Under the pieces are notes generated by a model. It was not told the DNA's origin. It searched no databases and worked only from the letters and a program-made list of their open reading frames with translations. From Vandiemenella viatica (taxonomy: Eukaryota; Arthropoda; Insecta; Orthoptera; Morabidae), in contig CM061918.1 of assembly GCA_031002005.1 (NCBI GenBank), positions 39,436,947-39,500,946 on the forward strand: DNA of 64,000 nt, given 5' to 3'. The number at the start of each line of letters is the position of its first letter. The first letter of the stretch is position 1. This document shows, one piece after another, positions 21,300-31,939 of this stretch. The translations under genes were made by a program, and so were the position numbers.

Positions 21300-22210
21300 T
21301 GTGTCAATAAAAGGACAGCAACAATCATGACTCAAACTACTTATTTCTTTATAAACATAAGAATTAAAAATTGTCAAGAAATTTACACACAGCTGTCCTT
21401 AAACTAACAAAAAAAAAATGGTAAAATTCTCTATCTTTTTTATCGATGTCCTTCCACATGAAACACACTAACACGAAAACAGTAGCACTGAAAATGGAAG
21501 AAAGGAATCAAATGAAAGCTCAAGGATTGAGAGAATATGTTATGTTAATTCAGTGCTTAATACAGAATCGAGTGGAATTTACAAAGAACTTGGTTGCATG
21601 ACCCCACTATGAGTATGACATTGGACCCCATCTGGCCTGGATTTAGGTAGTGATTCGATTGGGAAGGGTGCCACACGGTAAAGCCATTGCGTCATCTCCT
21701 GAGGAAAGCTGCCCCACAACTGTTGTAATTGGTCATTGATATCTTGGTTACTGGCATTGGTACGGAGATGACGTCCGAGCTGGTCCAATACATGTTCTAT
21801 TGGGGATGGATCTGGGGATCTTGCTGGACACGGGAGTACCTCAATATCACGCAGAAAGTTCATAAAGATACGTGCCACGTGTGCCGAGCATTGTCCTGGT
21901 GGAAAATGGCGCCAGGATACTGTCGCAAGAGAGGTAACACATAAGGACGCAGGACTTCCGTGATGTAGTGTTGTGCAGTCAGAGTTTCCTCAGTTACTAC
22001 CAGCCGGGACCTGATGGCTTCCCAAGCCATGACGTCAGGAGTAACACCGCTGTACCTCTCCAAAACATGAATAGAATAGGACCTCTCTCTAGGTAATCAC
22101 CATACTCGCCGACGATGATCATACGTGATGATATTCATCGTCGAACATAATGCGACGCCATTCATTGTGTTCAGTGATTCAAGTCATGACTGGTAGTGTC
22201 AGACGGAACT
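21300..22210 (-). pseudogene. Tc1-like transposon copy, minus strand, broken transposase
   Basis: Two minus-strand frames give consecutive parts of a Tc1/mariner (Tc1-type) transposase. Upstream, around 22160, EWRRIMFDDE carries the first catalytic D (usually FSDE). Then GVTPDVMAWEAI and GAIFHQDNARHTW (second D), and finally ARSPDPSPIEHVLDQLGRHL (third acidic position; here SPIEHV). A frameshift near 21870 separates the last two. The tail to about 21300 is AT-rich; a possible terminus lies near 21299 (cagtatgtgtcaataaaa) but the other end is not found because an inverted copy abuts. It is inactive. Confidence 0.85.
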
Positions 22211-22214
22211 CTGA

Positions 22215-22615
22215 CGTCACAAAGGTACGTCACGGACATTCTACGTCCTCATGTGTTACATCTCATGCGACAATATCGTGGTGCCATTTTTCACCAGAAC
22301 ATGTTCGTTCACACACCGCACATGTTTCTATGATATGTTTGCGTGATGTTGAAGTACTCCCGTGGCCAGCAAGATCCCCAGATCTATCCCCAGTAGCCAA
22401 TAACTAGAATATCAAGGACCAGATACAACGGCTTGACTGTATGACACCCTTCTCAACCGAATCAGTGCATGCATCCAGGCCACAGGGAATGCAGAGTCAT
22501 ACTGATAAGTGGAACCATACTGTAATAACATCAACCCGTGAAGTTTCGTTTCTTTTCCTCTTTTCCTCCTCCCCTCCTGGGTGCTTAACTTTTTTTTCAG
22601 GCAGTGTAAAATGTC
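22215..22615 (+). pseudogene. Tc1-like transposase fragment, plus strand, head-to-head with the previous copy
   Basis: In alternating frames it reads VRHGHILRPHVLHLMRQY, RGAIFHQ (second catalytic region) and then, in the frame ending at 22404, EVLPWPARSPDLSPV. The IEHVWD that should follow is destroyed. Downstream DNA (tgcagagtcatactgataag) matches the minus copy (tgcagagt..catactcat in inverse). It starts exactly where the N-terminal half should be, so this is a 5'-truncated relative in inverse orientation. Confidence 0.75.
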
Positions 22616-23240
22616 ATCTTTGACATCCTGACAGTTTTAAAACCAGACTGAAATAGTTTTTGCTTCAGAACCTATTTGACGCTGTGAAAGAATTTGATAG
22701 CAATGGAAGTTGCTAGTAAATGCTGAGAAGTTTTGTTTTTGATAATTGCATTTGAATATGCTAAACAAACATGGGATATAATGCACCTGTAGTTAACAAT
22801 TATGGGATATAAAGCGACTTATCCATAATCAGTAGTTGATGATATTATTGGTTTTTTATATGTTCTGTTTCAAATATCAGAGGCTATTATCAAATAGGAT
22901 CGAAGCGAACAAATATTATCTAATCTAAAAACATCGTTACCTCACTGCAGTTCGGTCCACATATCAACTTTTACTAAACAATTGTTCAATAACAGCGAAG
23001 CCGGAGTTGCGCTAACTTTTGATCAGAAACAAATTAACTAACAATGGAATAATTAAAAGTAAAACATTATACGGTGCACCTTGAACAATTTATCTATCTC
23101 GACTATCTAATTCAGACGTGGAAACTCAGATTTCACCATGACCAAATCAAGCCTATCATAAAACTATATATACCCGGCGGTAGTTTACGTGCCTCATTCG
23201 GAATCCAATGGAGCACTGATAGATATAATAAGAATACAGA
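22616..23240. other. AT-rich, no gene seen
   Basis: No coding or repeat signal recognised. Confidence 0.35.
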
Positions 23241-23500
23241 TAGCCGGCCTCGGTAGCGTAGGGGCTTAGAGTGCTACCTCTGCGTGCCGAAGGCCGCCGG
23301 CTCGATTCCGGCCGCGGGCATGGATGTTTTAGTGTTGTGTGTCTGTGTGAATGACCTGTCCGTCCTGTGGCATCCATACATTGGAAAATATTATATATAT
23401 ACTGGATGACGACTTATACACTGAAAGCTGTAACAATTACATAGAGCTGGCTGTATGGCCTCCGTTGCCAAATGCCAATTAAAAATAATAATAAAAAAGT
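23241..23500 (+). mobile_element. tRNA-derived SINE, family 3
   Basis: Starts with a tRNA-like head: gccggcctcggtagcgtagg, then a variable arm and the B box ggctcgattccgg. It continues through a body with tgtgtgtctgtgtgaatgac and tggctgtatggcc to an A-rich tail (aattaaaaataataataaaa). The head is clearly different from SINE families 1 and 2. Confidence 0.8.
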
Positions 23501-24281
23501 CATCTCTGTTAGCAGTAAAATATTCTCACTGCCCACCAGTTCCACAGCAGTGGTGATTTATAAAGTAGGAGGAAACTTATATAAAATTTATATAGTTAGA
23601 GCAAGTTAAAGCAAATAATAATATTTACTTACCAAATACTTTATGGCGGACTTTCACTAAGTTTGGTAGAACAAATCGTTATAAAACAAGTTAATGTAGT
23701 TAAAGCTATATTTTTATTTGTACTTTGCATACATAGAAGCATGAGCCCTGGTGAAATTACATTTAATTATTTAATTTATTAACGAGATCCCTGAGGCTGA
23801 TGCTGCGAAACTAAATCTGGCTCAGTTTCGGTAATGAATTAACGAAGGTCTCCTCTGACAGAAATATTCAAACGACTTCTCTCTTTGGTCACAATATAAT
23901 TAACAACACTAAAGCCTGATTACACGTGATATGAGATAGGGAAATGTATCATTAAACTGAATATCATTTTCCACTTATTTAGATGTAAGACAGGCATTTT
24001 TTTATTTTGCAACAGATTTTCGTATCCCCCAGTATCTAATTTATATTTACTTTTTTCATCATATACTATTTCTAATAGTTATTCTTTGCAAGCTGTATCG
24101 GTAAAAGGCTTTAAATTCTAAATATCTTTAGTCGCTTTTCCATGATGTGGCTACTGAGTGTGTCAATATCGTTTGGAGTTATATTATCTTTTATAGATCA
24201 TAATTTAGGAAATTGATAAAAAATTAATAAATTTTAACGTAGTAGTTGATGATTGGCAACAAATAATAGAACAATACTATA
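23501..24281. other. AT-rich, no gene seen
   Basis: No coding or repeat signal recognised. Confidence 0.35.
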
Positions 24282-24615
24282 TGACTTTCGGGTTATGCCG
24301 CGTTGTTTATTTAATTATCTGAGCTTTCGGCTGGTATCCTACAGCCTTCGTCAGAGATACTGTTTATGTTGACATAGCAACGAGCGCCAAGCATCGCAGA
24401 GTAAAAGGCCGCTATCTTCGTTGATGTAGTTGGTATTTTTTAAAATTTCTGCTGCCTCTTTCACCCGTCGGGGCCACTACTGGTCTTCTCTCCACAGTAG
24501 CCTCGTTTCTTGAAATTTTATTTCTTGCCCGGTATTAATAGCATGGCGGTAATAAACAACGCGGCATAACCCGAAAGTCAATTAATCATGAACAAAGACG
24601 GCCGCGGAAGTCTGA
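24282..24615 (-). mobile_element. Penelope-like element 3' remnant between inverted repeats
   Basis: On the minus strand 24480-24375 reads VKEAAEILKNTNYINEDSG then LLLCDAWRSLL, the pattern (EA.EI....N.N...G..L...W..LL) that closes Penelope-like ORFs. After it comes a hammerhead-like motif (24321-24354). The block is flanked by a 26-bp inverted repeat: actttcgggttatgccgcgt (24282) and acgcggcataacccgaaagt (24560). Such inverted pseudo-LTR arrangements are common for this class. RT and GIY-YIG parts are absent. Confidence 0.7.
24321..24354 (-). ncRNA. Hammerhead-ribozyme-like motif
   Basis: Minus strand order: CTGACGA (24354-24348), a stem strand aggctg (24347-24342), a loop, cagcc (24333-24329), GAAA (24328-24325), then gctc. 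This is the core of a hammerhead (CUGANGA - helix II - GAAA) with a 5-bp helix II. Helix III and the cleavage triplet cannot be assigned with confidence, so it may be an inactive remnant. Hammerheads are known in Penelope-like pseudo-LTRs, and the motif lies just past the Penelope stop region. Confidence 0.5.
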
Positions 24616-24784
24616 ATTGAAATGTCAATTAAACTTTAAAAAATCAAAAAACAAAAAAAAAGAAAGTGTTTCAGTATCGGACATAACTCCTACGGCCCAC
24701 CATGAACGCTGGAACGCCGATTAGTGGGCTGTAGGGACCAGTGAGACAACAACCACCGACTTAAACAGACACACGACGTAAAAT
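24616..24784. other. Unassigned
   Basis: A-rich and unremarkable. Confidence 0.3.
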
Positions 24785-25156
24785 AAATCACGAATTACTT
24801 GGCTGGCTCTAGGGGGGAGGGGGTTAGTTGGAAAGCTACGATGGGCTTCGTGGGGGGAGGGAGGGGGGTTCCGAGCCATGTACCTTTTCATTCATATCAT
24901 TTTTCACAGATAAAATGAGGTACAGAACACACAACAGCATGTGAATATTTATTTCCGTCGTTTAATCATCTCCGTTTGCAATTTACGATAGTCTGACAAG
25001 AGAAAACAGCACGAAATTGTCTTCTGGAATCAACAGGGTACAAAACTACGTGCCACGCGGGGGGAGGGGGTAGAAGCAAAAGCCACGTCGGGCTACATAG
25101 GGGGAAGGGGGATTCACAGAAGGCAAAAATGAACCTACGTGGTTTATGGACGTTCC
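24785..25156. mobile_element. MITE family B, G-rich
   Basis: The right end acctacgtggtttatggacgttcc is a good family-B terminus. The left end (cacgaattacttggctggctc) is decayed. The interior shares gaggtacagaacacacaaca, caatttacgatagtctgac and aagagaaaacagcac with the copies at 42121-42906, with long G runs near both ends. Confidence 0.8.
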
Positions 25157-25870
25157 ATAGTTTCCTGGCTAGGTCACACAATGGTCGTCGTTGGTTGCCG
25201 CGGTGGAAATGCGTGTACATACCTACCTTCACTATAAATTATTTCAGTGCTTGAGGTAAATTATTCCATCGCTGACTACCTTAGTTACAGACAAAATCTT
25301 TCCCTTTTCTTTATGGTAACAGTCATCTCTTCTTTTACACTCACTTCTCCTATCTCTATCCACGCCTCTTCGCCTTATACCGTATACCCATCCACCACTC
25401 CCTTCACCTCCCTCCCCTCTTCCAGTGGCGTTCCAACCTTCTTTTTCGTATCAAATACTGATTATGTTGTAAGGTATCTTCGGGGGAAAATAGTCTAGCT
25501 GCCCCTCCAACTGCAGTATTTGATAACTGAGTAGGTTAGGTTGAAATACGGCCTGCATCATAAAAAAAAAAAAAAAAAAAAAAAAAATAAAAAAAAAAAA
25601 AAAATCACCAAAGCCACAAGAAACTACACGCTCGACATGCTCAATGGGTGTTTTGTGTTTTGTTTTCTTCTTAAAGACTTTTGGTTTCGTAGGTTGAAAT
25701 TCGACATGGACCACAAAAATAATGTCGCCAAAGCCAAAAGGAATTAAACTTAAAAGTACTTTTTGAACGTCAATATCTCGAGAAATGATGGAGATATCAA
25801 AAAATAATTCTTCACTTTCGACTTTTCGAGTTCCATAAGAATATATCATCAAATTGCGGCGGCACGGTTA
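25157..25870. other. Unassigned, with a long A tract
   Basis: An A run of about 45 bp with one T (25561-25605) is probably a retroposon tail or microsatellite. Two related words (catggaccacaaaaataatg; tcaccaaagccacaag and cgccaaagccaaaag) flank it. No gene recognised. Confidence 0.4.
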
Positions 25871-26085
25871 GGGGGCGTCCATTAATTACGTGAGGTGTTT
25901 TTCCGGTATTCCGGACCCCCCCCCTCCCCCTCTCTGGTGAGATTTGGTGGGTAATTCTCTTAGATCTGGTCCGACCCCCCCGCCCCCTCGCCCTAAGATG
26001 ACGTGAGATTTTGATGGAACCACCCCCCCCCCCTCTGCTGATCGAACCCTCCCTATTTCACCTCACGTCATTAATGGACGTCGCA
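25871..26085. mobile_element. MITE family A
   Basis: Left end gggggcgtccattaattacg + tgagg pairs with right end cctcacgtcattaatggacg. The interior is C-rich with ccggtattccgga and ctctggtgag, as in 8245-8560. Confidence 0.9.
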
Positions 26086-26219
26086 TTACGATAGAGCTGC
26101 CGACTCGCATCTCGTCACACTCAAGCAATGATCTGACCAAAGTTTTATATCGATTTCCTTTATTTTCCTTTGCATGAACGTAATCGATTTTTAGCTATCC
26201 GGTCTTGTTACGGCATGTA

Positions 26220-26440
26220 AATGGGATGTGATGAAGAGCTTGTATTACGGGGGGAGTTGTCGCCCTCGTTGTCGCTCGTTGCGTATAGACTGCGTGTCTG
26301 TATGAGCTGCGTGGGCGGGGAGGCGTGGCCGTAGTACGACAGAGAATCGACGTGGTTGCCATGGCAACGGGCACTGACGTCAGCGGCCGTCACAACACAG
26401 GGTGTGGGTGGGGAGTCGGGGTGGGGTAAGAGGCTTGTTT
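26220..26440. promoter_or_regulatory. CpG-rich island with X-box, CRE and GC/EGR boxes
   Basis: A GC-rich, CpG-rich, non-repetitive block. It contains gcgtgggcg (26309-26317, EGR-type) overlapping gggcgggg (GC box), a perfect palindromic X-box gttgccatggcaac (26355-26368, RFX-type) and a consensus CRE tgacgtca (26375-26382), with another GC-rich G run at 26401-26427. Such a cluster is typical of a promoter. The minus strand is also open for 61 codons (26393-26208) with ordinary-looking composition. On + an ATG in perfect Kozak context (gccatgg) opens 22 codons up to a donor-like gtaaga at 26426. So promoter, first exon or coding exon are all possible. Confidence 0.45.
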
Positions 26441-26929
26441 ACAATCTGTCACAGGATTAACCCGCTGCGAAGCCGAAAAGGAAGATATTTAACATGAAAC
26501 AGAAACATGTTGCATTCTTACTTAATCAAAAAGTACTAGTTTAAAGGTAACCGGAGGTGCCTATGCTGCCCATGTAAAAATGATAAACTTCGAGCAACGT
26601 TTTTTGCGAAAACTATTTAATATACTGACTTGAAGCTTCGTCAACATATACGGTGATTCAGTTTTAAAGTTAGTATAGGGGGATATTTTGCTATCTTTTC
26701 TAGTTTATTTTGAATAATTTCTTTTTAAAAAATCTATTTAAAAAAAGGGATATTTTATTAAATTTAATATTAATTGCCAGACTTACTTCAATAAGCCTGT
26801 GCTAAAATGTAATTTGGACAACGAAGAGTAACATATAAAAGTTTTACCTCCGTATATTGAGTACTTTTTGAGAAAATGTTCCTTAAAATTCAAAAAATAT
26901 AATTTACTGGAAATGGATCCAAACTCTGC
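26441..26929. other. AT-rich, no gene seen
   Basis: No coding or repeat signal recognised. Confidence 0.35.
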
Positions 26930-27152
26930 TTTCTTTTTCTTCCTTATGGCATTACGCCTTGTCAACGTCGAGGTCATTAGAGTCGGAAAAAGATGGAGGT
27001 CAAGGAACTGGAAGAAATTCGGCAATGGTCTTTTTTGAAGAAAGCGTTTCGGCATTAGCCTGGAGTGATTTGCGGAAACCATGGAAACCACAAATCTGGA
27101 TGCCCGGACGAGGATTCGAACCAGTATCCTCCCGAATGCGAAGCAGCAATAG
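26930..27152 (-). mobile_element. SINE family 1
   Basis: The minus strand reads B box (ggttcgaatcctcg, + strand cgaggattcgaacc at 27108), the core with tggtttccatggtttccg and the 3' end with cctcgacgttgacaaggcg, then an A-rich tail (T-rich at 26931-26941). The A-box part is diverged. Confidence 0.8.
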
Positions 27153-27601
27153 AATCTAAAAATAAGTTAAATTAAATTGCTTAGATCTTGATCTGTATAC
27201 TCCACATTACAGGTTGGAATTGTTGAACCATGCGTTCTCTCTCGTATAAAAGTGCAATGGAAATGCAAGATGTTTGCAATACATCCAATTCCCGAAAATG
27301 ACCCTGATATATGTGGTGACTGTTTTGACGGATGGCTGTGTGTATAGTCTGTACTTAGTCACATTAGTCTCTTCACACTAGCTAAGATTTGCGACGTATT
27401 CTTCTTTCACCACGCCGTTAGTCTTCTGTGCTTGTCTGACACCTAAAAATATTATTTGTGGGCTTCATGGGAACGGAGAATCGTACGGGCTTTACACTAG
27501 TCGAATAAAATAGTGAAGTCCCTTTACTTGATGTTTATTGCAACATTTAGTAACTTGTCACAAGGAAAATACATCTGCGACTCCACGCGACGTAATGCCA
27601 G
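27153..27601. other. Unassigned sequence
   Basis: No gene recognised. The last ten bases before the LINE (27602-27611) are its target duplication. Confidence 0.35.
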
Positions 27602-27611
27602 CAAACTAGGG

Positions 27612-29640
27612 TTTTTTTTTTTGCTGTTGTCAGCCTTTAGACTGGTTTGTGCAATCCTCCATCCCTTCCTATCCTGTGCTAACCTCTTCATTTCTACATA
27701 CCCCCTACAACCCACGTCCTCAATTATCTGCTTCATATATTCTAATCTCTGTCTTCCTCTACAGTTCTTACCTTCAACTGTTCCCTCCACTAACAAATTA
27801 ACCAATCCAGCATGTCTCAAAATATGACCTACCAGCCTGTCTCTTCTTCCTGTAAGCTTCTTCCATAAACTTCTTTTCTCACCCATCATTTCCAAAACTC
27901 GTTCATTTCTTACTTTGTCTGTCCACCTAATTTTCAGCATTCTTCTGTAGCACCACATTTCAAATGCTTCAAGTTTCTTTCTTTCCGGTATTCCTAAAGT
28001 CCATGTTTCGCTGCCGTAAAGTGCTGTGCTCAACACATAGAGTTTTAAGAAGTTCTTTCTGATTCCTAGATCAATATTTGAAACTAAAAGGTTTCTCTTT
28101 TTCATGAAGGCTCTTTTTGCTAGTGCTATTCTGCTTTTAACATCATTCCTGCTTCGGCCATCGGTTGTAATTTTGCTTCCCAAGTAACAGAACTCACTCA
28201 CTTCTCCTATTGCATCCGATCCTATTTTTATATTTAATCTGCTAGTATTGGTATCATTTCTGCTACATTTCATCACTTTTGTTTTACTTTGATTTATATT
28301 CAGTCCAAAATCTTCCTTCAGTATTTTATTCATGCCATTCAATAACTTCTCAATATCCTCAGCCCTCTCTGCTAACAAGACAATGTCATCAGCAAATCGT
28401 AGCATACTGATTTTTTCTCCCTGAAAACTTATGCCACATGGAAATTTTTCTTTGACTTTCTTCACTGCTTCTTCTACATACAAGTTGAATATTAACGGGG
28501 ATAGACTACAACCTTGTCTCACACCCTTTTTAACTGATGCATGTCTTTCGTAATTCTCTACTTTTATTACAGCCACTTGATTCTTATATAGTTTATAGAG
28601 TATTCTTCTATCTCGATACTTTATACCTGACTTCTTTAAAATTTTGAACATCTTGTCCCACCTAACATAATCAAAAGCTTTTTCTAAATCAACAAATGCC
28701 ATAAAAGTATCTTTGTTTTTCTTGATCCGCCATTCAAGTATTAATCTTAAAGACAGAATTGCTTCCCTTGTACCGCGATTTTTCCTAAACCCAAACTGAT
28801 CTTCACCTACTATATCTTCTACTACCCTTTCCATCCTTCTGTATATTATTCTGGTCAGTAATTTTGAAGCATGTGATGTTAGACTAATTGTGCGATAATT
28901 CTCACATTTGTCGGCTTGTGCTTTCTTTGGAAGTGTGAAGATGATATTTTTATTAAAATCAGTTGGAATTTCTTTCGATTCCTTCCTCTCCTAGAGATTT
29001 AAGAAGTTCTGCAGGGATCTCATCAATTCCAACTGCCTTATTTGCTTTCAAGTCATTCAGAGCTTTATTAAATTCTGTCCTCAAAACAGGATCTCCTAAG
29101 TCATCCATGTCGACATCGCCTTCCTTTTCCAATACACTATTGTTCAAGTCGTCCCCAACATACAGTTTCTCAATGTATTCCTTCCATCTGTTAGCTCTAT
29201 CTTCTGACCTTAAAAGAGGTTTCCCATCGGCAGCTTTAATGTTCATACCTCTTTTCTTCATTTCTCCAAAATTCTGTTTGATCTTTCTATATGCAACATC
29301 TGCTTTTCCTGCAAGCATTTCCTTTTCTACTTCTTCACACTTTTCTTGTAGCCATTTTTCTTTTGCTATTTTGCATTTCCTATTTATTTGATTTCTAAAT
29401 TGCCTGTACTGCTCTCTTCCTGCTTCATCCTGAGCATTTTTGTACCTTCTCCTCTGATCGATCAGCTGCAAAATTTCTTCTGTGATCCAAGGTTTTCGGG
29501 CAGCTTGTTCCCTAAAGCTTAATGTTTCTTTGCCAGCTTTCATTATTTCGGTCTTTAATGCATTCCATTCGTCCTCGGTTGAGCTCCTTTCACAGTTACT
29601 TCTTAGACCTAAGTCTACCATTTCTGCAAATTTTTCTCTT
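27612..29640 (-). mobile_element. RTE-like LINE, 5'-truncated, with perfect target-site duplication
   Basis: The element is bounded by caaactaggg at 27602-27611 and again at 29641-29650. On the minus strand it ends in A(11) next to the left copy, so it carries all marks of target-primed reverse transcription: poly(A), 10-bp duplication and 5' truncation. The 2.03-kb insert keeps the linker, RT and C-terminal regions and lacks the endonuclease. The coding frame is broken only once, so this is one of the youngest insertions in the window. Confidence 0.95.
27620..29621 (-). pseudogene. LINE reverse transcriptase (RTE-like), one frameshift
   Basis: The first frame (29621-28959) encodes the basic linker (QLIDQRRRYKNAQ; FGEMKKRGMNIKAADGKPLL) and the start of the RT fingers (KALNDLKANKAVGIDEIPAE). 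It runs out near 28970. The second frame (28834 leftwards) continues with EDQFGFRKNRGTREAI, FVDLEKAFDYV, GVRQGCSLSPLIFNLYVEE, the catalytic LRFADDIVLLAE, then CYLGSKITTDG, LYGSETWTL and a C-terminal RDRLVGHILRHAGLV. Between them the third frame reads the missing ~45 residues (TLPKKAQADKCENYRTISLT), so a single-base change explains the break. The catalytic FADD is intact. The frame reads into the poly(A) tract at its C end. Confidence 0.93.
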
Positions 29641-29650
29641 CAAACTAGGG

Positions 29651-29904
29651 TATGTTGTAGTAATTATCCTACGACATGTAGAAGACGAGAATCTTGGCGG
29701 GTACTAGCGGTCCGATCGATATCGACCCGAGGCCGGACTTGTCGCTCTTACAGATCAGACACGAATGGGGAAAGTTGCGAGTTGTTTGCTGCAAAGTGCC
29801 CTTAGCTATGCGTGCGATTCTGACACGCGCGTAAGATTTCTGTTGACCTAATGGCAGTATTTCCGCTCAGAGTTTTACTTCGCTCAGACTCGACAAATAA
29901 AATA
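29651..29904. other. Unassigned, fairly GC-rich
   Basis: About 250 bp with several CpGs (29695-29835). No gene recognised. Confidence 0.3.
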
Positions 29905-30220
29905 CAGTAAAAGTCCGGTTACCCGAGTTCCGATTATCCGAGCCGTCGGGTTTACCGACGTAAATTTTTGAAATATGATGCGGAGCTTTAATGAAGATAT
30001 GGGATATTTTTCCAACTGGAGTGTGTACGATATTAAGCGTGGCACTGTAGCGCTTGCGTGTATCGCCTGTTGCTGTGTCGAGTATGAGTTTTACACTATA
30101 AATAAATTGAATTATTTCAGTTTCAATACGTTTTTGGATTTATTCTAACCTCTTTCCTTGACCTCCGGTTATCCGAGGTGGTCCCGGTCCACTTTACCTC
30201 GGATAATCGGACTTCTACTG
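29905..30220. mobile_element. pogo/Tigger-like MITE
   Basis: Ends cagtaaaagtccggttaccc and (inverted) cagtagaagtccgattatcc are flanked by TA on both sides. The CAGTA(A/G)AAGTCCG terminus is characteristic of pogo-type Tc1/mariner elements. The arms contain further inverted copies of cggataatcgg / ccggttatccgagg. No transposase remains in 316 bp. Confidence 0.92.
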
Positions 30221-30554
30221 TACAAGATTTTAATATAATAAAAATGCGTCCCTTACATATATCACGCTTACTAGATAAAGTCTTGTTTAAACGAATCAGT
30301 CAAACTTGAACTCTGTGGGATTTGTAAATTTTTCATATTTTGTTCACCTTACCATCTGTTCCCAACACTGAGGGTCGGTTGCCTCCGAGAAGTTTTACTC
30401 ATCGTTGGCATGGTCAAATTTGAAGCTTTGATTTTTACGGCCGCACGATCTTGCTAACTCCAAACATTGTTTACCTACTGCCAGGTCATATTTCGTACTA
30501 GCGGAGGAAGTGAAGTTTTGCCATCTGTCTATATTCCATGTAAGATCTTTTTTT
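30221..30554. other. Unassigned sequence
   Basis: No gene or repeat boundary recognised. Confidence 0.3.
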
Positions 30555-30760
30555 TTTTGTGAAATTTGTAGTTTATGAGGTGGATATTGTGGACCGACCC
30601 GGCATTCGTCCTGATGGCTGCTGAAAAAACCGCCAAAAAACCGCAGTCAGGAGGCCATACGCGGGATCCTGTGCTCGTGCCCGGTCCCGTTATAGCTCCG
30701 ACTTCCAGTGGGCGGCGCTTCAGCGCATTGAGTAAGACTGGTGGGTTTCTTTTTCTGATT
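30555..30760 (+). repeat. Interspersed repeat, related to 51030-51235
   Basis: tgtgaaatttgtagtttatg, gcattcgtcctgatggctg, aaaccgccaaaaaaccgc and gtcaggaggcc match, in order, the sequence at 51046-51140. The same layout (blocks of ...cctaaaaaccacatccagg-type sequence followed by a GC-rich half) is something I remember from orthopteroid repeats. No coding capacity is visible; type unknown. Confidence 0.65.
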
Positions 30761-31939
30761 TTTCTTTTTATCGTCACTTGTACTGCTAGTTCAAAGGATA
30801 CCATTTGCTCTGCTACTTCAACGTCTCAATACGACACACGAATCATAATGCAATCAGGGTGTTGAGGTCTGTTATATAGCCTAGAACTTTCGTGCACAAT
30901 CCGTGTACCTCCAACTATACTACATTATTGGCCAAGTACCGATGATGAACATTCATTCCATCACTGTGCCTAGAACCAGATAGTTCTGCTTCAAGTGCCA
31001 GATAACGTTCATCGGTCTTAGTATCTTCAGTAATGAAACGGGTCAGAAACTGTCGACTCATTAATTTACCTAATTAAATTTGAATGACAAAGAACAAGGT
31101 ACCATGTTCAACTCTCTATAATGCTGAATTTCTTTAACTGATTGAAGTAACAGCACTAAACAACATACGGCCCTTTTCGAAAAATACTCGAGCTGGGAGA
31201 CACTTGAAGCTGCTGCGGATCACTTTAAGAGGAAATCACAAATAAATTTTCAAAATGCCTCAAAAAACTTATATTTGTGTTTATAAACTTTTTATCAGCC
31301 AAATTACACATTTTGCAGCCTCACTATTGCGAGTAGTAGGAGAATTCTGCCTTTTGCAAAAGAAGATGTCTAAAAATTTTGATCATCCTTATTTAAACAA
31401 TTTTGTACTGTGCGCGATCTATATTAGAAAGGATTAATTAATACTATCGTCAAAGCTTTGTCAAGGTACTTGCTGCATGGTCCTCCAATAATGCTGATTG
31501 CAACTTAATAGTTCTTTAATTAACAAATTTTAATGGTCCGGTCACCAGGTGAATTTTTTTCTCCTTTCACCAAAGGATGATAAACAAAACCTCTAAATTA
31601 AATTACGAGTTCAATGAAGTAATAAGACGACCGAATACACTTTTTATTTCGACGAAATCTTCATAACAAACACGTATGGGTAAGGCAAGACTCGTCCAAA
31701 GATACCAAACAATTCCAGCTGTTAAATTTCAGCAAACAAAACTGCTTCACGACTCACAAATATCAAAACTTCTGACAAGGACTGCTTCAACTCGCCGTTG
31801 CTGCGAGCTTAACTAAACGCCAGAGAAACATCGAGAAAAGTAATAAAGGTGCTATTCGACAGTTCTCAAGCTTTAACAATTACGTTAACAATCAAATCCA
31901 AACAAATATAATTAAAAATTGTATAAAACTACTCACAGT
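30761..31939. other. AT-rich, no gene seen
   Basis: Short open frames only; no motif or repeat recognised. Confidence 0.35.

Noticed and set aside
27612..29640. Endogenous retrovirus or LTR element
   Set aside because: No LTRs, protease or integrase. RT motifs, poly(A) tail and 10-bp duplication fit a non-LTR LINE.
29482..29805. Plus-strand frames opposite the RTE-like LINE (also 28963-29391)
   Set aside because: Antisense shadows of the LINE linker region.
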